From the NCBI GenBank assembly GCA_036272935.1, contig DATAXP010000052.1, forward strand, positions 1 to 52,333: a stretch of DNA of 52,333 nucleotides, given 5' to 3'. Numbering within the stretch: the stretch's first letter is position 1; each line of letters begins with the position of its first letter. The notes beneath the pieces were generated by a model, which was given only the letters and a program-made list of their open reading frames with translations, had not been told where the DNA came from and did no database searches. The translations under genes and the position numbers were made by a program. The stretch comes from DATAXP01 sp036272935 (GTDB taxonomy: Bacteria > Planctomycetota > Planctomycetia > Pirellulales > PNKZ01). This document shows positions 1 through 6,433 of the stretch, one piece after another.

Positions 1-16
1 GGAGGTAAAGGCAGGC

Positions 17-412
17 GTGAAGCTGCCGCTTGCCGTCTCTCAGCTACGGTGGAAGCTAGGCCGCAAGGCCAAGCGAGAGCCGCGATTCCGGTTTTACGCG
101 CTGTATGACCGGGTCTATCGGCACGATGTGCTCTCGGCCGCCTGGTGGTTGGTGCTGAAGAACAACGGTGCTCCCGGCGTGGATGGTCAGTCGTGCCAGG
201 ACATCATCGATGGCCCCGGTGCGGCAACCTTCCTCGGCGAACTGCACGAAGAACTTCGCAGCCATCGCTATCGGCCACAGCCGGTGAAACGCGTCTACAT
301 TCCCAAGCCGGACGGTCGGCAACGACCGCTGGGCATTCCGACCGTCAAGGACCGGATCGTCCAAGCAGACCTGGACGGCATTCTCTGCGGACTCTTTGTC
401 GCTGACTCCTGA
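17..412 (+). pseudogene. Group II intron reverse transcriptase/maturase, N-terminal fragment
   Basis: This is the start of an LtrA-type reverse transcriptase/maturase, the protein that copies and splices group II introns. A GGAGG at 1-5 sits 11 bases before a GTG start. The frame shows the family N-terminus (FRFYALYDRVYR), the RT1-type block GAPGVDG, and the RT2-type block VKRVYIPKPDGRQRPLGIP followed by VKDRIVQ. After the glutamine at about nt 364 the similarity stops, and the last 16 residues are unrelated read-through. The family is usually above 400 residues; here the catalytic YADD block, thumb and maturase domains are all missing. The break abuts a peptidase remnant on the other strand. 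The intron RNA, if any is left, would lie upstream of the window. The fragment is almost certainly non-functional. Confidence 0.85.
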
Positions 413-590
413 TCGACGCCAAAGCACCTGAGTATCGCCTGGTCGATCCGGCTCGTCGTCGTTGTCTGGCTCGATGGTTACGGGCGAACCTTGTCGCCGA
501 GCAACAGCGCCATTAACGCATGACCAGCTTCGTGGTAGGCGATGATCTCAGAAATCGTGCGGCTTCCGTGCCGCAGAAATCGGCTCTCGG
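366..590 (-). pseudogene. HEXXH metallopeptidase-like remnant (M41-type N-terminus), frameshifted
   Basis: Read on the minus strand, about 560-481 encodes ISEIIAYHEAGHALMALLLG, a zinc-metallopeptidase helix with the HEAGH motif at 534-520, followed by GDKVRP and a TAA at 480-478. Shifting frame by one base at 481 continues as VTIEPDNDDEPD and then GDTQVLWRR down to about 368. This is the natural continuation of small FtsH-protease-like (M41-type) proteins as I remember them from planctomycetes. One lost base therefore explains the stop. Similarity ends where the reverse transcriptase fragment begins (about 365), so the 3' part is gone. No convincing start codon is visible; the frame runs back into the cold-shock gene. 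The HEXXH motif and frameshift are seen directly; the family name is inferred. Confidence 0.6.
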
Positions 591-602
591 CGGACGGCGG
601 AG

Positions 603-800
603 CTAGACCACCTTCACGTTCTCGGCACACGGACCTTTCGGACCCTGCCCTTCGGTGAAGGACACTTTCTGGCCTTCTCGCAGCTCGTCGAACTCGACGC
701 CTTGCAGGTTCTTTGAGTGGAAGAACAGGTCTTTGCCGTTGCCCACCTTGATGAACCCGAATCCCTTGTCCGTCAACTTCTTGATAACACCTTCGGCCAT
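603..800 (-). CDS. csp: Cold-shock domain protein
   Basis: A 65-residue single cold-shock (OB-fold) domain that binds single-stranded RNA or DNA. The start is ATG at 800; an in-frame extension to 863 exists but precedes the usual family N-terminus (MAEGVIKKL). RNP1 is KGFGFIKV and RNP2 is LFFHSKNL, both with the conserved aromatic residues. The C-terminus (GPKGPCAENVKVV) is normal, so length and motifs are complete. The cytoplasmic protein likely acts as an RNA chaperone. The spacing to the next upstream gene leaves about 130 bases for a leader, common for csp genes, but I could not identify a definite promoter. The gene is intact although it is flanked by decayed sequence on both sides. Confidence 0.93.
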   Translation of the reverse strand: MAEGVIKKLTDKGFGFIKVGNGKDLFFHSKNLQGVEFDELREGQKVSFTEGQGPKGPCAENVKVV

Positions 801-933
801 TGTTGCATCTCTCGCTTCAGCTTTTTGGACGGACGCCACACGGCATACGACTGCCGATTTCACTGCCGTCCATTCATCGAAGAAGTGTACCCCAACGCCA
901 AGCCTTAGAGCAAACCGGCTGTAACTCGTCGCA

Positions 934-1122
934 TTATTTCATCGGAATGTAGGCGTTAAGGTCCACGATCATTTCCTTGCCTGGGACCACGCACTCCGTT
1001 ACCTTGTTTCCGCGTGTCGATGCGACCACGAGGCTTTTTTCGGTGGCTGATTGCTCGATTTTCTCGTTCATCGGAACTCGAATCACCAATGCGTTGCCAT
1101 CGATCTTGGCGGAAAAGGGCAT
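934..1122 (-). CDS. Small conserved-looking protein of unknown function (62 aa)
   Basis: The 62-residue protein has no signal peptide, membrane segment or cysteine pair. It alternates hydrophobic and charged residues as a small beta-rich domain would: DGNALVIRVPM, then KSLVVASTRGNKV, then an ending VDLNAYIPMK. The central LVVAST-G and terminal LNAYIP segments resemble a short family I have seen in planctomycetes, but I cannot name it. The ATG at 1122 has no obvious ribosome-binding site. A longer overlapping frame on the same strand (956-1285) looks like a shadow. No function is assigned. Confidence 0.5.
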   Translation of the reverse strand: MPFSAKIDGNALVIRVPMNEKIEQSATEKSLVVASTRGNKVTECVVPGKEMIVDLNAYIPMK

Positions 1123-1420
1123 AGTCGTCGATCATCTGCCGGCTGGCCTTTCGATGGCGGATTGAGTTACGTTCGAGATGATCCGCTGCGTTGGCGGTTA
1201 CCCATAAAGGGACGAATCGGGTCGGCTCAGTGGACACCAGCAGACCAGATTCAGTCATTTTGAGTGTTGCAAGTCGTATCGGCATATGGCGTTCGAGAAG
1301 CGTGGTGCAAATGCCGTGATTGCCATGCTAGGGCTGGTATCGGTTTCGACCGTAGTCTGCGCAAACTGGGAAAGAACGTGCGCTCGAAAAGCTGCAAATC
1401 GCGCTTCAATGCGGCCGCGG
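1123..1420. other. No intact gene recognised
   Basis: I see no supported gene in these 298 bases. A frame on the minus strand spans 1285-956 but overlaps the 62-aa gene and has no family signature. The stretch lies between the small gene and the Cas1 remnant and probably contains further decayed sequence. No inverted repeats or promoters stood out. Confidence 0.4.
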
Positions 1421-1424
1421 TCAG

Positions 1425-1897
1425 GTGACCCTCCCGTCGAAAAGTAAGCGATCGGCACTTCCTGCTCGCAACGGGGCTTGAATCGCTTGGGTCGTCAGTT
1501 GGATGTTGCCAAACAGATTGAGCTGGCAGATCTCGTTGATGCGAACTTCTTGGAGCGTCTTGTCTTTGTCCTGCACCTTGAGCACCACCAAGCCGTTCTT
1601 GCCGACCCGCAGCCCTTGGCTGTTGAGATAAAGCGGCCGCAGATCGTCGCGGGCCGCCAACAAGCGGCGTATTTCCTGGTCGGCAGTCCCTTCGCCCGAC
1701 GCCGCCTGTGGCGAGTCGCCGACGTCCAATAGTGTTTGCTGGATTGCTTTGCCGCTGAGTTGATGAAGTCGCAAGGCCGCGGTTTCGTCGGGCAGGCAAA
1801 TGCACAGGCTGGTTGGAGCTTCACCGATTGTGCAAGCAGAATCGTAATCGACGATCTCAAGATTCGAGCCGCTATTGCGATGGATGAACATTTTCAA
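1425..1897 (-). pseudogene. Cas4-Cas1 fusion remnant (CRISPR adaptation), frameshifted and truncated
   Basis: The minus strand encodes the N-terminal part of Cas1, the integrase that inserts spacers into CRISPR arrays: AARDDLRPLYLNSQGLRVGK, then VVLKVQDKDK, then INEICQLNLFGNIQLTTQ. The frame then drifts into nonsense. One base out of phase, at about 1470-1440, the expected next block appears: CEQEVPIAYFSTGG. Similarity ends right after this, so the catalytic Glu/His/Asp residues of Cas1 are absent. Ahead of the Cas1 part is CICLPDET, which matches the Cys-rich C-terminal tail of Cas4 (ICLPDE) in Cas4-Cas1 fusions. Such fusions are known from type I-G (formerly I-U) and V-B systems. No other cas gene and no repeat array are in the window. 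It cannot make an active protein. Confidence 0.78.
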
Positions 1898-2083
1898 AGC
1901 TTTGGCGTCGTTGTCCTACCGTGATGACTTGCTCCGTCGAGCATGACCGTCGCCGAGACGATCATGCTTGTTTGCTGTCGATGCACTTCCGCCATAAATC
2001 GCGTGTAGTGTCGCGTGGGCTATCCGGCCACCTCGACCGACTTGCCGGCCTTTTTCATGGCGGCCTCGAAATGAGCGCGCGCT

Positions 2084-2191
2084 TTGGTCCACAATCCGCT
2101 TCAGCGACCGCAGCGGATGATCCGCCCGCACGCGTGCATCGACGTCGATCGTGAAAAACATCTTGCCCTGGTTGTCTCGCTTGCCGCGCAT
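2084..2191 (-). pseudogene. IS1182/IS5-like transposase, N-terminal stub
   Basis: The minus strand reads MRGKRDNQGKMFFTIDVDAR and then VRADHPLRSLKRIVDQ. This is the characteristic opening of IS1182-type DDE transposases: MRG, a short linker, then a V-ADHPLR-IRRIVD block. After the Asp-Gln at about 2084 the frame continues to 1916 without resemblance to a transposase. Only about 36 of roughly 400-500 residues remain, with no DDE residues. I could not find terminal inverted repeats. The 1898-2083 stretch beside it holds no recognisable gene. Confidence 0.65.
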
Positions 2192-2276
2192 CGCGATCAT
2201 CCTTCATCACGAGGAACAGAACGCTCACCGCGCAAACGTTGTAGCATCCCCGTCCAGCGAGTTTTGCAGCGTCCTG

Positions 2277-3839
2277 CTAGCGTTTCCCGCTGACCGGTCC
2301 CGGTGCGGCCAGGCGCGGGTCGGCCAGATCGAGCCGGTACATGATCTGGTTATAGTCGTAGCGCGGCGTCGGTTGATCGTTGCCCGAGAAGGTGCGCGTG
2401 TACGTTCCTTCGAAGTAAATCACGCGCCCACCGTCGCGACCGAAGAACTCGTGATAGGCCGGGTTGTAGAACGTATATCGGTCGTGGGTGACGACCTTAC
2501 GAGCCCAGGTCCACGGCCCCGTCGGCGCGTCGGCCGTGGCGAACCAGATTTCTCCCATGTACGATGTGCCGCCCACCTGCTCGGCAATCATCACCCACTG
2601 CTTGCGATACGCGTTCCAGTGGACTGCCGAGGTATGCACCTGCACGCGCTTGCCGCTCTCGACATCGCGCGGCGAGAAGCGCATCTCGTCGGAACGGATC
2701 ACGCCGGCCTTAACCAGCCGTTGCTCCTCAACCGGTCCGACCGGCGGCGCGTCGCGCCGCCACGACCAAAGCAGCCGGCCTTGCGCATCGCGGCGGACAC
2801 GCTGCGCCTGCGCGTCGTTGGCATCGGCGGCGGTAAGACACGTGAAGGCTTCGTAGGCGGCCGGATCGCTGACGCTCGCTACGTCGGCGCGCACGCGCAC
2901 GTTCGGTACTGCGGACCCAAACAGCAGGTAGTTGCTGCCGTCTGCCGTCTGCCGCAATGTCTGGCCGGTTGGACATTGCCACGACTGTTTCAACGCGAAG
3001 GTTGCAACTCGGTCGAAACGCGCTTCGGGCTCGGCGACAAATTCGAGCAGCCCATGGTCGAGCACCTTTTCCAACGACTCCATGTGCCGGTAATGGCAGA
3101 ACAGCCGCTCGCGCTTGTCCTCGACAAGCGTGAACAGCCCATCGACCCAAACCGGTCCCGGCCCCATGTCGGGGCACATCGAGCGCGCCATGCCTTTGTC
3201 GTCGGTGAAGTATTCCAGCTCGATGCCGACATCGGGATCGGTCCCGTCGGCGCTCGGCAATGGGCTCGTCGCGCCGCAGGTGCGGAAGTTGCCGAGCGGA
3301 TAGTTCGGCAGGTTCGTGTCGCCCCAGAACCAATACAGTTTGCCGGCGAATGGCGCGGCCATCACCGTGTCCTGGCCGAGCACGTTTCCCGTTCGAGCGC
3401 GCGGCGGCAGCGGTGGTTTTTCGCCGAGCAGGACCGTGTCGCGGTACAGCCCTTCGCCGGTGATGCGGTAGACCCGCTCGGCAATGTTCACCCGCCGCAA
3501 TTTAATCCGTTCGCGCTTGCCGGGCGTCGTGGTCAGCCGCACTCCGGCGTACCCGAAGCCGTCCTTGGGCAGCTCGTAGCCGTGGCTGCGGACGAAGAAG
3601 AACACGTCGCGATCCATCAACTCGGGTTCGTAGAACGCCACGCGCCCAGCGTTGTCGGTGTAGTAACCGATGTCGTTGACCGTGCGCAGCTCGACCAACG
3701 GCACGCCGCGACCGGTCTGCTCGTCGATCACCTCGATGCCGAAGTACGTTCCCAGCTCCGCTGCGAATAGCGGAGCCGCGAAGAGGGCAAGCGCTAGGCA
3801 GGCCCACGATGCGGCGCTAAGACTTTTTGGTCGCCACAT
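2277..3839 (-). CDS. Secreted protein of unknown function (about 520 aa)
   Basis: Starting at ATG 3839, the protein opens with MWRPKSLSAASWACLALALF and then AAPLFAAE, a clear Sec signal peptide, so it is exported. Earlier in-frame ATGs at 3845 and 3863 would add up to 8 residues; no start has a good ribosome-binding site. Residues about 30-130 look like a small beta domain (VELRTVNDIGYYTDNAGRVA). The body has repeated aromatic blocks typical of beta-propeller sugar-binding or glycosidase-like folds (KLYWFWGDTNLPNYPLG, EIWFATADAPTGPWTWARK, YNPAYHEFFGRDGG). I recognise no catalytic signature and name no enzyme. The gene overlaps the 3' end of ribD by about 23 bases, so it is probably the last gene of that transcript. 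Confidence 0.72.
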   Translation of the reverse strand: MWRPKSLSAASWACLALALFAAPLFAAELGTYFGIEVIDEQTGRGVPLVELRTVNDIGYYTDNAGRVAFYEPELMDRDVFFFVRSHGYELPKDGFGYAGVRLTTTPGKRERIKLRRVNIAERVYRITGEGLYRDTVLLGEKPPLPPRARTGNVLGQDTVMAAPFAGKLYWFWGDTNLPNYPLGNFRTCGATSPLPSADGTDPDVGIELEYFTDDKGMARSMCPDMGPGPVWVDGLFTLVEDKRERLFCHYRHMESLEKVLDHGLLEFVAEPEARFDRVATFALKQSWQCPTGQTLRQTADGSNYLLFGSAVPNVRVRADVASVSDPAAYEAFTCLTAADANDAQAQRVRRDAQGRLLWSWRRDAPPVGPVEEQRLVKAGVIRSDEMRFSPRDVESGKRVQVHTSAVHWNAYRKQWVMIAEQVGGTSYMGEIWFATADAPTGPWTWARKVVTHDRYTFYNPAYHEFFGRDGGRVIYFEGTYTRTFSGNDQPTPRYDYNQIMYRLDLADPRLAAPGPVSGKR

Positions 3840-4932
3840 GGCCATGGATGTAAATGTCGCCATCGAGATTCTCGTATTCCGGTCGATCGAGCACTAGCGC
3901 GTCGGCCATCTCCGCCACGCCGGTCCCCGCCACGGGTGCGAGCGCGCCGGAACCGCCGACGCACTTGGGGGCGATGACCACGTGCACCTCATCGACGTTG
4001 CCAGAGTCGAACAGGTGGCCGAGCACCTGGCTTCCCCCTTCGACGAGCAGGTTGGTCATGCGCCGCCGGCCAAGTTCATCGAGCAGTGCGGCGAAACGCT
4101 CACCGCGCGCCGACCTTGGCGCGAAGTTCAACACCTCGCAGCCGGCGTCGCGGAGCCGCTGGCAGCGCTCGGCGGGGGCATCGGCCGCCGCGACGACGAT
4201 TAGCGGCACCTCAGGCGCCGTGGCCACTAGCTTGCTGTTTGGCCCGAGCCGCGCCTCGCTATCGAGCACGATGCGCACGGCAGTGCGCGCTCCTGGCGGA
4301 CGGGCGGTCAGCAGCGGATCGTCGATCGCGGCAGTGCCGACGCCCACGAGGATCGCATCGACGCGGCCTCGCAGCGCGTGAGCAACTCGGCGCGACGCTT
4401 CGTTGGAAATCCAGCGGCTCGAGCCGGTGCGCGTGGCGATGCGGCCGTCGAGCGTCATCGCCCACTTGGCGATGATCCACGGCCGGCCGTGCTCGATGAG
4501 CTTCAGATACGGGGCGTTCAACCGCCGGGCTTCGGCTTCGAGCAATCCGCTCTCGACGGCGATCCCTGCGGCGGCCAACTCGGCGAGCCCCTGGCCCGCG
4601 ACGGCGGGGAATGGATCGCGCATCGCCGCCACCACGCGTTCGACGCCGGCAGCGATCAGCGCTCGCGTGCAAGGAGGCGTTTTACCCGCGTGGCAGCAGG
4701 GCTCGAGCGTCACGTACACCGTGGCGCTTGCGGCGCGAGCGCCGGCCACCGCCAGCGCTTCGATCTCGGCATGTGCCGCACCGAAGCGGTGATGCCAGCC
4801 TTCGCCGATCACCTCAGCGCCGCGGGCAATCACGCAGCCGACCATCGGATTCGGGTCGACCGAGCCGAGGCCGTGCCGGGCCAGCTCAAGGGCCCGCGTC
4901 ATGTGCCAGGCGTCGAGCTTCGATTGATCCAT
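3817..4932 (-). CDS. ribD: Bifunctional riboflavin biosynthesis deaminase/reductase RibD
   Basis: RibD carries out two steps of riboflavin synthesis: deamination of diaminohydroxyphosphoribosylaminopyrimidine, then NADPH reduction of its ribose. The 371-residue protein has both domains. The N-terminal zinc deaminase shows HAE (His54, Glu56) and TLEPCCHAGKTPPC (Cys79 and Cys88 region). The C-terminal reductase starts near residue 150 (RPWIIAKWAMTLDGRIAT) and ends with the LLVEGGSQVLGHLF block. The start was placed at ATG 4932; a GTG at 4953 would add seven residues. It lies downstream of the HhH-GPD-like gene, separated by a hairpin repeat, and its stop overlaps the next gene. Length and motifs are normal. 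Confidence 0.95.
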   Translation of the reverse strand: MDQSKLDAWHMTRALELARHGLGSVDPNPMVGCVIARGAEVIGEGWHHRFGAAHAEIEALAVAGARAASATVYVTLEPCCHAGKTPPCTRALIAAGVERVVAAMRDPFPAVAGQGLAELAAAGIAVESGLLEAEARRLNAPYLKLIEHGRPWIIAKWAMTLDGRIATRTGSSRWISNEASRRVAHALRGRVDAILVGVGTAAIDDPLLTARPPGARTAVRIVLDSEARLGPNSKLVATAPEVPLIVVAAADAPAERCQRLRDAGCEVLNFAPRSARGERFAALLDELGRRRMTNLLVEGGSQVLGHLFDSGNVDEVHVVIAPKCVGGSGALAPVAGTGVAEMADALVLDRPEYENLDGDIYIHGHVATKKS

Positions 4933-4954
4933 GGCGGGTCGGGGTATTATCACC

Positions 4955-5016
4955 AGCCCGAGGCGCCAGCGAGGGAGAACGCTTTACCCGCATCACCCTC
5001 GCTTGCGCGTCGGGCT
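4955..5016. repeat. Intergenic near-palindrome (21-bp arms)
   Basis: The arms 4955-4975 and 4996-5016 are inverted copies (AGCCCGAGGCGCCAGCGAGGG and its complement) with two mismatches, around a 20-base loop. The element fills the gap between ribD and the gene upstream of it on the minus strand. There is no T-run, so it is not a classical terminator. It looks like a mobile REP/MITE-type element; similar sequences are common in planctomycete genomes as far as I recall. Confidence 0.75.
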
Positions 5017-5030
5017 AGTATGCTGCACAC

Positions 5031-5939
5031 TCAGCGCGGCTTGCGCTTGGCCAGCGGTCCGGCCGAGGCCCTTTTCTTGGGGTTCACCTTCTCGGGCTTC
5101 GGCGACGGCTTGGCCGGCTTCTTGCCGACAGGCTCCGGCTTTTTGGCTACCGCAGGCGGCTTCTTTTCCATGCTTGGCGCGGCCGGCTTGAGCTTTTCCC
5201 CGGCGGTCGGCTTCGCACCCTTGGCGGGCGCCGGTGCAGGCGGAGCTGGTGGTGTCTTGGGCGGACGCTTCGGGAAGCGGTCCTTGGCGTCGGGAGCAAT
5301 CTCGAGAAAGATCTTTTGCAAGTTGGTCGAGTACGGATTGGCGGCCAGCTCGGCGCCGAGCTGGTGCAACAGCGAGCCGAACTCGACCCCTTTATTCTTC
5401 GGGATCGCGCGTTCCAGGCCGGGCACCACGCCCTTCGACTCGTCGGCCGGCGTGGCGATGCCCACGACTTGTAGCGCCAGGAACGCTCCGCGATCCAGCG
5501 GGATCGAATGACCGCCGAGCGACGCCTGGGTGATTACGGCCACGGCGAACGGCGAAATGCCATCGAGCTTTTCGAGCTTCTGGATGGCGGCACCCAGGTT
5601 CAGCTTCTTCATCGTCTCGATGTCGAACGAGTAGGTCGACTCGAAGACGCCGTAGAGCGTTTTCTTGACATTGGTCGCGGCGGCCTGCGGCTCGAACAGC
5701 ATGCCGATCGATTCGGCCAACTCTTCGACGGTGCTCACGCGCACCTCGTTCCAATCGAAGAAGCCGGTGCTGAGCGCCTTGTAGGCGGCCTCGGCGGCTT
5801 CGAAACGATTGTTCTCCAGGCACGCGGCGAAGATCAGGTTCTCCAGCAGCGGACGCTCGACATAGGCGACCGGCTTGTAGTGCTTCTTGAGCACCTTGTG
5901 CGCCTTGGCGATCAGAGCACCGCGATCGGGTTTGGACAT
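5031..5939 (-). CDS. HhH-GPD (endonuclease III-like) fold protein with lysine/proline-rich tail
   Basis: Residues about 1-215 have the helical layout of the HhH-GPD DNA-glycosylase family: LLENLIFAACLENN, the EELAESIGMLF segment, then LEKLDGISPFAVAVITQASL and IPLDRGAFLAL. In endonuclease III the hairpin carries a catalytic Lys (GVGRKTA) and the later Asp sits in VDTHV. Here the hairpin reads GISPFAVA with no Lys, an Asp remains in IPLDRGAF, and the four-Cys Fe-S cluster is absent. Residues about 220-302 are a low-complexity Pro/Lys/Ala tail ending KKRASAGPLAKRKPR, like histone H1 tails and likely to bind nucleic acid. I infer a DNA-binding, probably non-enzymatic protein. It lies between rbfA and ribD on the same strand. 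Confidence 0.7.
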   Translation of the reverse strand: MSKPDRGALIAKAHKVLKKHYKPVAYVERPLLENLIFAACLENNRFEAAEAAYKALSTGFFDWNEVRVSTVEELAESIGMLFEPQAAATNVKKTLYGVFESTYSFDIETMKKLNLGAAIQKLEKLDGISPFAVAVITQASLGGHSIPLDRGAFLALQVVGIATPADESKGVVPGLERAIPKNKGVEFGSLLHQLGAELAANPYSTNLQKIFLEIAPDAKDRFPKRPPKTPPAPPAPAPAKGAKPTAGEKLKPAAPSMEKKPPAVAKKPEPVGKKPAKPSPKPEKVNPKKRASAGPLAKRKPR

Positions 5940-5977
5940 TTTTCTTAATGCTGAATGCAGAATGATGAATGCAGAAC

Positions 5978-6361
5978 TCAGTCGTTGGGTTGCTCTGGCT
6001 CGCTTTCTTCGGCCGGCTCATCCTTGGGCAGGACGCGCTTGAGGATTTCGGCGATGGCGATCGATTTTTTCACTCCCTGGTCGAGCACAAATTCGAGTCG
6101 TGGAGTGTACCTTGTGTCGATCCGCCGGGCCACCTTCGACTGCAAATAGCCGGCGGCGCTTTGCAGCCCGCGCAGGCTGAGCTGCTGCTTGACCTCAGGG
6201 CCCATGATGGAAACATAGACTTTCGCCTGGCGCATGTCGGGCGAAACCTCGACGGACGTAACCGTTACATCCCGTACACGCGGATCGTGCAGATCGGTGA
6301 GGATGGCCATGCTGACCACCTCGCGAACGGCCTCGGCAGCTTTAAGCGTGCGACGGGACAT
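5978..6361 (-). CDS. rbfA: 30S ribosome-binding factor RbfA
   Basis: RbfA assists late maturation of the 30S subunit near the 5' end of 16S rRNA. The 127-residue protein starts at ATG 6361 (MSRRTLKAAEAVREVVS); an in-frame extension to 6430 is just read-through of the spacer. Family features include LHDPRVRDVTVTSVEVSPDM, AKVYVSIMG and the closing segment DTRYTPRLEFVLDQGVKKS. It follows infB with about 70 bases of spacer, the usual nusA-infB-rbfA order. The C-terminus is acidic (DEPAEESEPEQPND). No clear ribosome-binding site is visible. The spacers on both sides contain repeated AATGCAGAA words. Confidence 0.93.
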   Translation of the reverse strand: MSRRTLKAAEAVREVVSMAILTDLHDPRVRDVTVTSVEVSPDMRQAKVYVSIMGPEVKQQLSLRGLQSAAGYLQSKVARRIDTRYTPRLEFVLDQGVKKSIAIAEILKRVLPKDEPAEESEPEQPND

Positions 6362-6433
6362 GGGGAAATGCAGAAGTAGGAATGCAGAAGTCAGCAGTAA
6401 CCAATTCACACTTCTGCCTTCTACCTTCATCCT

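Noticed and set aside
956..1285. 109-codon minus-strand frame
   Set aside because: Overlaps the 62-aa gene, has no family signature and changes composition midway.
2040..2094. FEAAMKKAGKSVEV segment on the minus strand, reminiscent of dienelactone hydrolases
   Set aside because: Only about 15 residues, followed by a stop; the resemblance could be chance.
1..2276. CRISPR repeat array near the Cas1 remnant
   Set aside because: No regularly spaced direct repeats of 25-40 bases were found by eye here or elsewhere in the window.
2151..3770. 539-codon open frame on the plus strand
   Set aside because: It is the antisense of the secreted protein gene 2277-3839. Its translation is Arg/His-rich without domain features, as expected for high-G+C shadow frames.
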